Shown: positions 27,822-35,939 of the stretch, one piece after another
Layout of the letters: the number at the start of each line of letters is the position of its first letter
How positions within the stretch are numbered: the stretch's first letter is position 1
Source: Altererythrobacter sp.
GTDB lineage: Bacteria > Pseudomonadota > Alphaproteobacteria > Sphingomonadales > Sphingomonadaceae
Reading direction: 5' to 3'
Assembly: GCA_031178065.1 (NCBI GenBank)
Contig: JAPSJS010000034.1
Span: 1 to 37,920, forward strand
DNA: 37,920 nucleotides
Position numbers and translations under genes: made by a program
The notes under the pieces: model-generated
What the model was told of the DNA's origin: nothing
The model's database searches: none
What the model saw: the letters and a program-made list of their open reading frames with translations, nothing else

Positions 27822-28807
27822 GATCGCATGATCTCCGCCACGGTCGTCGGCTTCACGCCATGCTGGCCAAGATAGGCGTAAACCGCGCGAAACCAATCGT
27901 AGAGCGCGTCGAGATCGGCGTCGGTCTCGACATAAGAAGTATATCCGGGCGCGAGCGAGGGGCTGTGGAATGACAGCACGATCAGCGGCAGCTCGTCGTC
28001 CAGCGCCATGTCGAGCGCGCGGATCGCCTCGTCGATCGTGGTTCCTTCGGGCGTCAGCGGGATGCGTTCGAGCAGGCCGAGGTTGGCAAAGGCGCCGCTC
28101 ATGCGCGGCATGCGCGCGATCATCGGATGCAGCAGCCGCCCCTGCCGCCGCAGCATGCCCCAGTAGACTGTCGTCAGCGGCAGCTCGAGCACGGACCTCT
28201 CGCCATCGAGCCAGAACGGTTCGAGCGGATAGGCGCTGTAGTCGGGGCCGTGGCGGTGGCTGTAGTCGAACAGCGGGCGGAACGAGGTGTCGATCCCGAC
28301 CCCTGCGTCGCGCAGCAGCTCGGTGGTCTCGGGACCGAAGCCGTAACGGCCCGCGCGGTAGAGCTGGGGGCTCGCGCCGAAGTTCTCCGCGATCGCGTCG
28401 CGCAGGCGCAGGAACTTGGCGCGCTCTATGTCGGGCGCGAGATTGCCGGCGAACGAGTTGCGCTCGCTCACCTCCTCCTCGAACGGAGGATTGACCCACG
28501 GGTGGAGCTGGATGCCGACTTCCGCCGTGCCCTGGCTGACCGGCCCCGCGAGAATGTCCTTCGCCAGCGAGGACGTGGCCACGGGCCAGTCGACCAGATA
28601 GCTAGGCACGACGCCGAGGCGCTCGCAGAACTCCTGGAAGTTGCGCAGGCGCGGCAGGTGATCGAGCCCGTGTCGGTCGCGGGTGAACGGGCCGTCCCAG
28701 TCGAACTCCTCTTCGGTATCGACGGTGAGGAGGACGCGCCGCCCGAATCCGTTCACGAAGCGCGCCTTGGGGCCGGGTGGCGGCGGGGCAGTCCTCGGTT
28801 GGTTCAT
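27809..28807 (-). CDS. WalW-like polysaccharide deacetylase-family protein
   Basis: A 332-residue protein of the NodB/polysaccharide deacetylase superfamily in the variant called WalW in sphingomonads and rhizobia. The first motif is VLLTVDTEEEFDWDGPF, with the catalytic-type Asp and extra acidics. VGIQLHPWVNPPF corresponds to the metal-binding His motif, YRAGRYGFG to motif 3, and VLSFHSPSLAPGYT to a late His motif. It has no signal peptide, so it may act in cytosolic or membrane-associated polysaccharide synthesis; the substrate is unknown. ATG 28807 has a GGAG site 9 nt upstream, preferred to 28837. The gap to the upstream histidine kinase gene is 33 nt, so they are probably cotranscribed. 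Confidence 0.82.
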   Translation of the reverse strand: MNQPRTAPPPPGPKARFVNGFGRRVLLTVDTEEEFDWDGPFTRDRHGLDHLPRLRNFQEFCERLGVVPSYLVDWPVATSSLAKDILAGPVSQGTAEVGIQLHPWVNPPFEEEVSERNSFAGNLAPDIERAKFLRLRDAIAENFGASPQLYRAGRYGFGPETTELLRDAGVGIDTSFRPLFDYSHRHGPDYSAYPLEPFWLDGERSVLELPLTTVYWGMLRRQGRLLHPMIARMPRMSGAFANLGLLERIPLTPEGTTIDEAIRALDMALDDELPLIVLSFHSPSLAPGYTSYVETDADLDALYDWFRAVYAYLGQHGVKPTTVAEIMRSVAT

Positions 28808-28840
28808 GCGCTGCACTCCCGGACGCGAGGGCCGCATCGT

Positions 28841-30544
28841 TCAGCGCGCTTGCGGTCGTCGCCTTTCTTGGCGGTTCGAACCGGGGCTAGGATCGCCCCT
28901 CGCAGCGGTCAATAGCGGCAGCGTGAGCCGCAGCCGCTCGTCCACATGTTCGAGGTCGCCGCCGGCCGCGCGGGCTTCGGCGCGGACCAGGCGCAGGGCG
29001 AAGCCCGCGCCGAACATCCCGGCGCTCAGGGCGCCCGGTGCGGGGCGCGGAGCGGCGGCGAACACGTCCTCTTCCGTCGCCAGCACGGCCGGCAGTGTGG
29101 CGGTCAGCGCCATCGCATCGCCCTCCGCGCGCATCGCGACCTCCACCGCCTCGCCCGCGCCGAGCGCGGTCGCCAGCGTGGCGAACAGGCGCCAGGCGAG
29201 CGCCTCCCCCTCGCGCAGGGCCATCGGCACGACCAGCGGGGAGAGCGGAATGTCCGCCTCGAACTTCGCCATGCGCGGCGCGAGAACGCCTTCGAGTTGC
29301 TTCGCCAGCCCGCGGCACAGCAGCGCGAAATCGCAGTCGCCCTCGAGCGGTTCGAGCGCGCCGGTTTCCAGCTGGGCAAGGCGGTCGAGTTCGTCGAACC
29401 CGGCCAGCATCCGCGCGCTATCGGCGGCAATGTTGGCGGCGAGCGCGCGGTATTCGTGCGGCACAGGGCCGAAGACCTGCTGCTGGATGACCTCGGCGAA
29501 GCCCTGGATCGCGTTGACCGGCGTGCGCAACTCGTGGAGCAGCTGGCGAATGCGGTCCGCCTCGATCGCGGCATCGGGCGCGGCGCCGGCGACCCGGTGC
29601 GGCGCCGGACGGCGGAACTTGCCCGCGAGACCGTAGAACCGGCCGCCAAGCACGGTGAAGCGCGGGGCGGCGTCGACGATCCACTCGCCCGCGATCTGGG
29701 GCGCGCCGCGCAAATCGACCGGCGCGCGTTCGACTCGCTGCCAGGCTCTCAGGGCGCTGCGGATTTCGTCGGTCATAAGATGCGTGCCGACGACCATCGG
29801 CGCGACCTGCGGTTCGGCCCAGTCGATCCGCCCTTCGCTGTCGGTGGTGAAGGCGAAGCCCATGAGCGGCGGGCGCGCCGTCTCCTCCTGTTCGCCGAGG
29901 GGCAGGCGAGGGGAGGTGTCGGCCGTGGCGCTCTTCGCGCGGGCGCGCTGGAACGCCTCGATCCGCCGGACCAGCGCGCCGATCGCGCTTTCCTCTCCGG
30001 CTTCGCCGCTGTCGTTCGCCGGAATGGTGAGCTCGAGCGGCTCGCGTGAACGCGGATCTTCGCGCTGGATCCGGCTTTCGCTGGCGGGCTGCACGACGAG
30101 GTCAGGGACGGGGAGCCCGCGATCGTGGATGCCCAGGCGGTCGAGCAGGTTCGTTGCGCGCGGCGGCAAGCCGCTGCGCAGGCGCAGGAATCCGCGTGCA
30201 CGGATCGGCAGGCGCGGGATCAGCGCCTCCCAGTCCTCTTCGGCGAGATCGGCGCGCGCGAGGGCGGCGGCCGCCACTTCGGGCTCGTCCTCCGCGAGGT
30301 GTGCGGCCAGCTCCGGATTGCGGAAGCGCCAGCCGGTATCGCGAATCATCGCCGCGCGGTCAGGCGCAGGGATCGTCTCCCCCAGCGCGCCAAGCCGCAG
30401 CCAGGCGGCGGAGAGGAGGTTGCGGTCGTAGGCGCCGCGCCGGGCGCCGAGCAGGTCGAGCAATTGCCGGAACTGCGTGCGCGCGGCACGTCCGTCGCTC
30501 GCGCGGTGGCGCAGCACTGTGGCAAGGCGATCGTCGAACTGCAT
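28841..30544 (-). CDS. Soluble histidine-kinase-like protein with degenerate ATPase domain
   Basis: A 567-residue protein without membrane helices. Residues about 1-135 are helical and repeat-like (RNPELAAHLAEDEPEVAAAALARADLAEEDWEALI in pieces), resembling DUF2336/HEAT-type repeats. Residues about 225-315 look PAS-like (FAFTTDSEGRIDWAEP; GRFYGLAGKFRRP). A normal H-box follows, LLHELRTPVNAIQGF, with His337. In the ATPase region the N-box asparagines are not seen (LAWRLFATLATALGAG), no DxGxG motif is present, and only a G2-like GAGFALRLVRAEARAAGG remains. It may therefore relay phosphate rather than bind ATP, or regulate by binding. Ribosome site GTAGGA precedes the ATG. Confidence 0.8.
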   Translation of the reverse strand: MQFDDRLATVLRHRASDGRAARTQFRQLLDLLGARRGAYDRNLLSAAWLRLGALGETIPAPDRAAMIRDTGWRFRNPELAAHLAEDEPEVAAAALARADLAEEDWEALIPRLPIRARGFLRLRSGLPPRATNLLDRLGIHDRGLPVPDLVVQPASESRIQREDPRSREPLELTIPANDSGEAGEESAIGALVRRIEAFQRARAKSATADTSPRLPLGEQEETARPPLMGFAFTTDSEGRIDWAEPQVAPMVVGTHLMTDEIRSALRAWQRVERAPVDLRGAPQIAGEWIVDAAPRFTVLGGRFYGLAGKFRRPAPHRVAGAAPDAAIEADRIRQLLHELRTPVNAIQGFAEVIQQQVFGPVPHEYRALAANIAADSARMLAGFDELDRLAQLETGALEPLEGDCDFALLCRGLAKQLEGVLAPRMAKFEADIPLSPLVVPMALREGEALAWRLFATLATALGAGEAVEVAMRAEGDAMALTATLPAVLATEEDVFAAAPRPAPGALSAGMFGAGFALRLVRAEARAAGGDLEHVDERLRLTLPLLTAARGDPSPGSNRQERRRPQAR

Positions 30545-30556
30545 GGATCCTACGGC

Positions 30557-30590
30557 AACATATAGGCGCCCGAAGGCGTTCCGGGAACGC
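30557..30590 (-). promoter_or_regulatory. Candidate EcfG-like promoter with overlapping palindrome
   Basis: On the minus strand, GGAAC (30578-30582), 17 nt and TGTT; the consensus is GGAAC-N16/17-CGTT. The -35 lies inside a perfect palindrome, GCGTTCC-G-GGAACGC on the plus strand (30576-30590). A sigma-70-like TATATG (30559-30564) is an alternative -10. It precedes the histidine-kinase-like gene. Confidence 0.4.
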
Positions 30591-30646
30591 GCCGTTTAAC
30601 ACTTTCCCCCAGCAGCGGGAGCGGCACGCAGAGCGCGTTGCAAAGC

Positions 30647-30675
30647 GGGACAATTGCTGGCAAGGATAATAAAAT
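30647..30675 (+). promoter_or_regulatory. Candidate sigma-70 promoter of the Lrp-family gene
   Basis: GGGACA, 17 nt and TAAAAT (4/6 and 5/6 matches to consensus). An inverted repeat AACTGG (30681-30686) / CCAGTT (30698-30703) covers the expected start site and may be an operator. Confidence 0.45.
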
Positions 30676-30756
30676 TAGCCAACTGGTGACGATGGGGCCA
30701 GTTTAGTTCATTACGTGCCGTGCCTTCGTGCGCGGAGTCCGTTGGGGGCACCCACA

Positions 30757-31221
30757 ATGGCGAATCTGGACGACATTGACCGGCGTTTGCTGGCCGAGCT
30801 GCAGAACGAGGGGCGCGTGACCAACGTCGAACTCGCGCACCGCGTCGGCTTGACCGCGCCGCCTTGCCTGCGCCGCGTCCGCGCGCTCGAAGAAGAAGGC
30901 GTCATCAAAGGCTACCACGCCGAGCTCGACGCATCGAAGCTGGGCTTCGCGATCACCGTGTTCGCGATGGTCAGCCTCAAGAGCCAGGCCGAGAACGCGC
31001 TCCGCGAGTTCGAGGAGCACATGCGCGGCCTCCCCGAAGTGCGCGAATGCCATATGCTCAACGGCGAGATCGATTTCATCCTGAAGATCGTCAGCCGCGA
31101 CCTGCAGAGCTTCCAGGAATTCCTGACCAGCAAGCTGACGCCCGCCCCGAACGTGGCGAGCGTGAAGACCTCGCTGACGATCCGGACGGCCAAACATGAG
31201 CCTGGGGTGCCGTTGGAGTAA
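30757..31221 (+). CDS. Lrp/AsnC-family transcriptional regulator
   Basis: A 154-residue regulator with an N-terminal winged helix (LDDIDRRLLAELQNEGRVTNVELAHRVGLTAPPCLRRVRALEEEGVI in pieces) and a C-terminal RAM ligand-binding domain (FAITVFAMVSLKSQ to LKTSLTIR). Members bind amino acids, assemble as octamers and often control their own gene. The ATG at 30757 is chosen because the helix-turn-helix starts within ten residues; a longer frame from 30715 has no ribosome site. A good promoter and an inverted repeat lie upstream. Targets are unknown. The proline-gene palindrome in this window is one possible target of an amino-acid regulator, but nothing links them directly. Confidence 0.92.
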   Translation: MANLDDIDRRLLAELQNEGRVTNVELAHRVGLTAPPCLRRVRALEEEGVIKGYHAELDASKLGFAITVFAMVSLKSQAENALREFEEHMRGLPEVRECHMLNGEIDFILKIVSRDLQSFQEFLTSKLTPAPNVASVKTSLTIRTAKHEPGVPLE

Positions 31222-31270
31222 CGGCGGCTATTGGGCGGAAAGAGGACAGTCGGCTGGCTGGGTTCCCCCG

Positions 31271-31762
31271 ATGAGACGCTTGTTTCTTCCAATCGCGCTT
31301 GCGATCATCACGCCCGGCTGCGCTTCAAACTCGGTCGACCCGCTCGCTGGGGCAGCACTAAAAGACTCAGCGGTAGGCCGCTGGGCAGTTAGGCTTGACG
31401 GGAAACCCGTGATAATTCTCGCCCTGGAGCGGGATAGCACTTCGCCTGGTGGCTGGAGCGGAGTCTCTACCGTTGCAGCCTTCCGAATGACGGAAGAGCA
31501 TTCATTCTCCAGCATCAATGGACCTGGACGGGAGCGATCGATCGTTTGGTCCAATGCCCTCGACGACGGCACTTTGGAATTCAGGGTTGAGCCCGATAGC
31601 GAAACCTACACGTTTCGAGTGCAGCCGAACGGCACCGGTTTGATGGGATGGAAGGGCGTTTCAGTTCCACCGCTAGTTCTCAGTCGTGCGCAAGAGCACG
31701 AGGAAGTTCCAGCCACGTGGGATTCCAATCGGGTGTATCGCGCCGAGGACGGACACCTCTAG
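31271..31762 (+). CDS. Small hypothetical lipoprotein
   Basis: A 163-residue protein, not recognised. It starts with a lipoprotein signal, MRRLFLPIALAIITPGC, with Cys17 as the lipidation site, followed by SNSVDPLAG. The mature part is predicted mostly beta (GRWAVRLDGKPVIILALERD, TLEFRVEPDSETYTFRVQPN, GLMGWKGV), suggesting a lipocalin-like or small beta-barrel fold. A frame from 31196 is open but would bury the signal peptide, so ATG 31271 is preferred although its ribosome site is poor. GC content and codon use look lower than the neighbours, so it may be accessory. It converges with accC. Confidence 0.65.
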   Translation: MRRLFLPIALAIITPGCASNSVDPLAGAALKDSAVGRWAVRLDGKPVIILALERDSTSPGGWSGVSTVAAFRMTEEHSFSSINGPGRERSIVWSNALDDGTLEFRVEPDSETYTFRVQPNGTGLMGWKGVSVPPLVLSRAQEHEEVPATWDSNRVYRAEDGHL

Positions 31763-31809
31763 ACAAGCTTTGGAGGATAGAACGTCTGCAATGGGGTCGT
31801 AAGTCACCG

Positions 31810-33159
31810 CTACCCCTCCCGCTCCTTCAGCCATTCCTCGAGCCATTTGATTGAGTAGTCGCCGTTCAGCACGTCGGGCTGCTTGATCAGTTCCTGGTGG
31901 AGCGGGATCGAGGTCTTCACGCCTTCGACCACCATTTCCTCCAGCGCGCGGCGCAGGCGCATGATGCAGCGTTCGCGGGTGCGGCCGTAGACGATCAGCT
32001 TGGCGATCATGCTGTCGTAGTAGGGTGGGATTGAATAGCCGGCGTAGAGGCCGCTATCGACGCGCACGTGCATGCCGCCAGCCGCGTGATAGTAATTCAC
32101 CCGGCCGGGGGAGGGGGCGAAGGTGAACGGGTCTTCCGCGTTGATGCGGCACTCGATCGCGTGGCCCTTGAACTCGATGTCTTCCTGGCGGCACGACAGG
32201 TCCTTGCCGTCGGCGACGCGGATCTGCTCGCGCACCAGATCGATGCCGGTGATCATCTCGGTCACCGGATGCTCGACCTGCAGGCGAGTGTTCATTTCGA
32301 TGAAGTAAAACTCGCCGTCTTCCCACAGGAACTCGACCGTGCCCGCGCCGCGATAGGCCATCTTGGCCATGGCGTCAGCGCAGATCATGCCCATGCGGTC
32401 GCGTTCCTCGGTCGTCAGCACGGGGGACGGCGCTTCCTCGAGCACCTTTTGATGGCGGCGCTGGAGCGAGCAGTCGCGCTCGCCCAGATGGATCGCGTTG
32501 CCGCGCCCGTCGCCGAACACCTGGAACTCGATGTGGCGCGGATTGCCGAGATACTTCTCGATATAGACGGTCGCGTCGCCGAAGGCGGACTTGGCCTCGT
32601 TCCCGGCCTGCTTCATCAGCGTTTCGAGCTGGTCCTCGGCGGTGCAGACCTTCATTCCGCGCCCGCCGCCGCCGCTCGCCGCCTTGATGATGACCGGATA
32701 GCCGATCTCGGCCGCGATCCGCCGCGCCTCGTCATAGTCGGAGACCGCACCGTCCGAACCGGGCACGAGCGGGAGGCCCAGTGCACCGGCGGTGCGCTTG
32801 GCTTCGACCTTGTCGCCCATGGTGCGGATATGTTCGGGCTTCGGGCCGATCCAGGCAATGTCGTGCGCCTCGACGATCTCGGCGAACTTGGCGTTCTCCG
32901 AAAGGAAGCCGTACCCCGGATGGATCGCGTCCGCCTGGGCAATCTCGGCCGCCGAGATGATATTGGCGACGTTGAGATAGCTCTCCGCCGCCGGCGGCGG
33001 GCCGATGCACACCGCATGGTCGGCAAGCCGCACGTGCATGGCATCGGCATCCGCGGTCGAGTGAACCGCGACCGTCTCGATCCCCATCTCGTGCGCCGCG
33101 CGGTGGATACGCAGCGCGATCTCGCCGCGGTTGGCGATCAGGATGCGTGAAATACCCAT
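31810..33159 (-). CDS. accC: Acetyl-CoA carboxylase, biotin carboxylase subunit
   Basis: Carboxylates the biotin on AccB with ATP and bicarbonate, the first half of malonyl-CoA formation for fatty-acid synthesis. The N-terminal domain starts ILIANRGEIALRIHRAA and has HPGYGFLSEN (residues 80-89). The ATP-grasp glycine loop is GGGGRGMK (163-170), with ERDCSLQRRHQK and EMNTRLQVEH following. The 449 residues are exactly the usual length. The ATG is 3 nt behind the accB stop, with no independent ribosome site, so translation is probably coupled. Last gene of the holin-aroQ-accB-accC string. Confidence 0.97.
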   Translation of the reverse strand: MGISRILIANRGEIALRIHRAAHEMGIETVAVHSTADADAMHVRLADHAVCIGPPPAAESYLNVANIISAAEIAQADAIHPGYGFLSENAKFAEIVEAHDIAWIGPKPEHIRTMGDKVEAKRTAGALGLPLVPGSDGAVSDYDEARRIAAEIGYPVIIKAASGGGGRGMKVCTAEDQLETLMKQAGNEAKSAFGDATVYIEKYLGNPRHIEFQVFGDGRGNAIHLGERDCSLQRRHQKVLEEAPSPVLTTEERDRMGMICADAMAKMAYRGAGTVEFLWEDGEFYFIEMNTRLQVEHPVTEMITGIDLVREQIRVADGKDLSCRQEDIEFKGHAIECRINAEDPFTFAPSPGRVNYYHAAGGMHVRVDSGLYAGYSIPPYYDSMIAKLIVYGRTRERCIMRLRRALEEMVVEGVKTSIPLHQELIKQPDVLNGDYSIKWLEEWLKEREG

Positions 33160-33162
33160 GGT

Positions 33163-33648
33163 TCAGGCGATGACGATCAGGGGCTGGCCGAATTCGACCG
33201 GTTGCGCGTTCTCGACCAGGATCGCCTTGATCGTGCCGGACTTGTCGGCGGCGATCGGGTTCATGACCTTCATCGCCTCCACGATCAGCAGGGTATCGCC
33301 CTGCTTCACGCTGTCGCCGACCTTCACGAAGGGATCGGCGCCGGGCTCGGCCGCGAGATAGACGGTGCCGACCATCGGCGACTTGAGCGCGCCGGCGTGA
33401 TCGTCCTGGGCGGGGGCGGACTCGCCCGGCGCGGCGGCAGGAGCAGGCGCTGCGGCGGGGGCGGGCGCTGAGTAGGTCATCGGGGCTGCGGCCATGCCGC
33501 CGCGCGCAACGCGAACTTTGCGGTCGCCGTCTTCCACCTCGATCTCGGTCAGCCCGGTTTCCGCGAGCAGTTCGGCCAGTTCGCGGACCAGCCCGGTATC
33601 GACGTCCATGCCGGACTTGCGCCCGGCGCTGCCTTTGTTTTCGGCCAT
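33163..33648 (-). CDS. accB: Acetyl-CoA carboxylase, biotin carboxyl carrier protein
   Basis: Carries biotin between the carboxylase and the carboxyltransferase. The N-terminal helical part ([25 protein letters not shown] in pieces) is joined by an Ala/Pro-rich linker (residues about 57-80) to the biotinyl domain, with [10 protein letters not shown] and the attachment site EAMKVMN (124-130, biotin on Lys127). The E. coli form of this motif is EAMKMMN, a tolerated difference. 161 residues from the ATG at 33648, which has an AAGGG site; a TTG two codons earlier is an unlikely alternative. It lies between aroQ and accC, the order usual in Alphaproteobacteria. Confidence 0.96.
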   Translation of the reverse strand: MAENKGSAGRKSGMDVDTGLVRELAELLAETGLTEIEVEDGDRKVRVARGGMAAAPMTYSAPAPAAAPAPAAAPGESAPAQDDHAGALKSPMVGTVYLAAEPGADPFVKVGDSVKQGDTLLIVEAMKVMNPIAADKSGTIKAILVENAQPVEFGQPLIVIA

Positions 33649-33725
33649 AAACAACCCTTGTTCGCTACAGGCGGACGCCTATGCGCGGCTCCGGGCGGAC
33701 TGGCAAGGGGTGGGCCGCGCCGAAG

Positions 33726-34172
33726 TTACAATTCCGCGACGGCCTCCAGCGCCACCAGATAGGACCGCGCGCCGAGGCCCTGGACGGTCTTCACCGCCGC
33801 GAGCCCTACGTAGGAGTGGTGGCGAAACGGCTCGCGGGTCGAGGGATCGGAGAGGTGCACCTCGATCACCGGCGTGCGGATTGCCTTGATCGCATCGAGC
33901 AGCGCGATCGAGGTGTGGGTATAGGCCGCTGCGTTGAGCAGCACCGCCCTGGCCCCTTCGGCCTGTGCCTCGTGCAGCCAGTCGACCAGATGCCCCTCGT
34001 GGTTGGACTGGCGCATCTCTATCTCGAGGCCCAGCTCGCGGGCGCGGTCATCGAGCATGGCCGCGATGTCGTCGAGCGTGTCGGCGCCGTAGATCTCGGG
34101 CTCGCGCGTGCCGAGCAGGTTGAGGTTCGGTCCGTTGAGGACATAGACGGTATTGGTGATCGGCACGCTCAT
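33726..34172 (-). CDS. aroQ: 3-dehydroquinate dehydratase, type II
   Basis: Third step of the shikimate pathway: dehydration of 3-dehydroquinate. A 148-residue flavodoxin-like enzyme with [19 protein letters not shown] (catalytic Tyr in the flexible loop), [31 protein letters not shown] and [20 protein letters not shown] (catalytic His region). The usual HLSN reads HLSD here. The gene is 25 nt behind the holin gene and 77 nt ahead of accB on the same strand. AroQ beside AccB/AccC is a conserved arrangement. Confidence 0.96.
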   Translation of the reverse strand: MSVPITNTVYVLNGPNLNLLGTREPEIYGADTLDDIAAMLDDRARELGLEIEMRQSNHEGHLVDWLHEAQAEGARAVLLNAAAYTHTSIALLDAIKAIRTPVIEVHLSDPSTREPFRHHSYVGLAAVKTVQGLGARSYLVALEAVAEL

Positions 34173-34197
34173 TCCGCCCGCTTAGCGCGAGGGGGCC

Positions 34198-34611
34198 TCA
34201 ACTGTCGACGCCCTTCGCCTTGCCCCATTGACGGGCGGCGGTGTAGCCGAGGTAGCCGGTGCCGAAGAGGGTGTAGAGTTCGGTCGGCAGGGCGCGCAGG
34301 TAGGCGGTCATGCCGGCGCTGACGTTCTGCGCGGCTTGCGGGTCGAAGGCGGAGATCACCCCCATCGGCAGCGCGAAAAGCATGAGCGCGTACATCACAT
34401 AAAGGAAGCTCGGCCGTGCGCGGCTGGTCCATGGATCACGCGAATTGGCCTCGGCGACGATGGCGGCAAGGCGCGCCTCAATCTGCTTCAGCTCGTGCGT
34501 GCCCTCCAGTGCGAGCAGCTCGAGCTTGGCCTTCGCTCGGGCTTCCTTGTCGGGAATGATCTTGTCGATGATCGAGGCGATTGGGCCGATTAGCGATTCG
34601 ATAATGGGCAT
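34198..34611 (-). CDS. Holin of the 3TM gene-transfer-agent release family
   Basis: A 137-residue protein matching the Holin_3TMs family, described for release of gene transfer agents in Alphaproteobacteria. The N-terminus (MPIIESLIGPIASIIDKIIPD) could be an amphipathic or first membrane helix. It is followed by a charged helix (EARAKAKLELLALEG), then FLYVMYALMLFALPMGVISAF as a clear membrane span and ELYTLFGTGYLGYTAARQWG as another. No capsid, portal or endolysin genes are nearby. The spacer before it (34612-34686) is AT-rich with AACCA/TGGTT and a TATAT stretch, a possible promoter. The family match is by eye; holin function is not shown by sequence. Confidence 0.75.
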   Translation of the reverse strand: MPIIESLIGPIASIIDKIIPDKEARAKAKLELLALEGTHELKQIEARLAAIVAEANSRDPWTSRARPSFLYVMYALMLFALPMGVISAFDPQAAQNVSAGMTAYLRALPTELYTLFGTGYLGYTAARQWGKAKGVDS

Positions 34612-34686
34612 GGCTGCGCTCCGCTCCTTGCGATTCGCCCAGCCATATAACCAAAATGGTTCATGTAGGAAAATAATTTTATCGGA

Positions 34687-35577
34687 TCAGGTGTCGATTC
34701 CTGCGTCCGCCAGCAGCGCCTGCGCCAGCGTGAGGTGCGGCCGATCGAGCATCGCGCCGTCGAGGCCCACCGTCCCCGCACCCGGATTCGCCGCGAACGC
34801 CGCGATCACCGCGCGAGCATGGGCGATCTCGTCCTCCCCGGGTGTGAAGGCCTCGTTGATCACCTCGACTTGCGCCGGGTGGATCGCGAGCATCCCGCGG
34901 TAGCCCTGGCCACGCACCGTTCTGGCACGTTCGCGTAGGCCGTCGAGATCGCGGAAGTCCGCCTGGATCGTCTCGATCGCCGCGACGCCGGCCGCCGCGG
35001 CGCCGAGCAGGCACAGGCTTCGGGCGAGCTCGTAAGTCGGCATGTAGCCGCCGTCGGGCCGGAACTGGACGCGCGCGCCGAGCGCGGAGGACAGGTCTTC
35101 CGCCCCCCAGCTCATCGCGACGAGCCGCGGCGCGCCCTGGTAGTCGCCGGTGCGGAACATCGCCTTCGGCGTCTCCGTCACCAGTGCGGCGACCCGGGTA
35201 GCCCCGCGCGGGATCCCGTGCGCTTTTTCCAGCCGGATGAGAAATGTGTCCAGCGCCTCCAGGTCCTCGGGACCTTCGGCCTTCGGCAGGAGCAGTCCGC
35301 CCGGCGCGGATGGCATGACCGCTTCCAGGTCGTGCAGCGCTTCGCTGCTCGCGCGCGGGTTGATCCGCACCCACAGCCGCTCGCGGTCGGCGCGTCCGGC
35401 CAGGAAATCGCGGACCATCTCGCGCGCCAGGGGCTTGCGCTCGGGAGCGACCGAATCCTCGAGGTCGAGCAGCACGATGTCTGCCGGCCCGTCGGCCGCC
35501 TTTGCCATCTTCTTTTCGCTGTCGCCGGGGGCGAACAGCCATGACCGCATGCGGGGGCGGGTGCTTGATGCGTTCAT
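34687..35577 (-). CDS. HpcH/HpaI-family, citrate-lyase beta-like (CitE-like) aldolase
   Basis: A 296-residue TIM-barrel lyase or thioesterase of the CitE/malyl-CoA group. Characteristic segments: RSWLFAPGDSEKKMAKA, VLLDLEDSVAPERK (metal Asp/Glu pair), LWVRINPRASSE, LLLPKAEGPEDL, MSWGAEDLSSALGA and AIHPAQVEVINEAFTP. These fit CoA-ester C-C lyases; substrate could be malyl-CoA, methylmalyl-CoA or citramalyl-CoA, and no citrate-lyase alpha or gamma partner is present. The ATG at 35577 has an ideal AGGAGG site 6 nt upstream; the longer frame runs through the tRNA-Pro gene and is rejected. Spacing to the downstream holin gene is 75 nt. Confidence 0.88.
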   Translation of the reverse strand: MNASSTRPRMRSWLFAPGDSEKKMAKAADGPADIVLLDLEDSVAPERKPLAREMVRDFLAGRADRERLWVRINPRASSEALHDLEAVMPSAPGGLLLPKAEGPEDLEALDTFLIRLEKAHGIPRGATRVAALVTETPKAMFRTGDYQGAPRLVAMSWGAEDLSSALGARVQFRPDGGYMPTYELARSLCLLGAAAAGVAAIETIQADFRDLDGLRERARTVRGQGYRGMLAIHPAQVEVINEAFTPGEDEIAHARAVIAAFAANPGAGTVGLDGAMLDRPHLTLAQALLADAGIDT

Positions 35578-35651
35578 CGGCAAATCCTCCTGCGCGCCGC
35601 GCCTAGGTGCGAAGCGGCGGAGGTGCAATATCGGCGATGAAGCTGGGCCAC

Positions 35652-35728
35652 TGGTCGGGACGACTGGATTCGAACCAGCGACCCCCACACCCCCAGTGTG
35701 ATGCGCTACCAGGCTGCGCTACGTCCCG
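35652..35728 (-). tRNA. tRNA-Pro (GGG)
   Basis: A 77-nt minus-strand cloverleaf: acceptor CGGGACG/CGTCCCG, D-stem GCGC/GCGC, anticodon stem TCACA/TGTGG with one wobble, loop CTGGGGG (anticodon GGG), T-arm GCTGG-TTCGAAT-CCAGT, discriminator A, encoded CCA. Confidence 0.96.
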
Positions 35729-35746
35729 TATCCAGTGGAGGGCGGC

Positions 35747-35775
35747 CCTATAAGGCGGGGGTGCGGTGCTGGCAA
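35747..35775 (-). promoter_or_regulatory. Sigma-70-type promoter of tRNA-Pro(GGG)
   Basis: On the minus strand TTGCCA (35770-35775), exactly 17 nt, then TATAGG (35747-35752). The predicted start is about 10 nt before the mature tRNA 5' end. Confidence 0.65.
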
Positions 35776-35939
35776 GCGTCGATCTTCCGGGCGTTGCGCC
35801 CGCGCGATTCGTTGCCCTCCACTTGCAATGCTGCTAGGCGCGCCCACCTGATCGCCGGGGAGGCGAGGGGTCCGGGAAACGATCGGGCCACGCGTGTTCC
35901 CGCGACACTCCTGGTCTCAACCTCGATAGGCTCATTTTC

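Noticed and set aside
34198-34611. Prophage remnant at the holin gene
   Set aside because: Neighbours on both sides are metabolic genes and no other phage-type protein is encoded nearby.
35680-35930. GGGAAACG...TGTTCCC as an EcfG promoter or operator for yajC
   Set aside because: The GGAAA/TGTT spacing is 15 nt and the inverted repeat is only five bases with a long centre; too weak.
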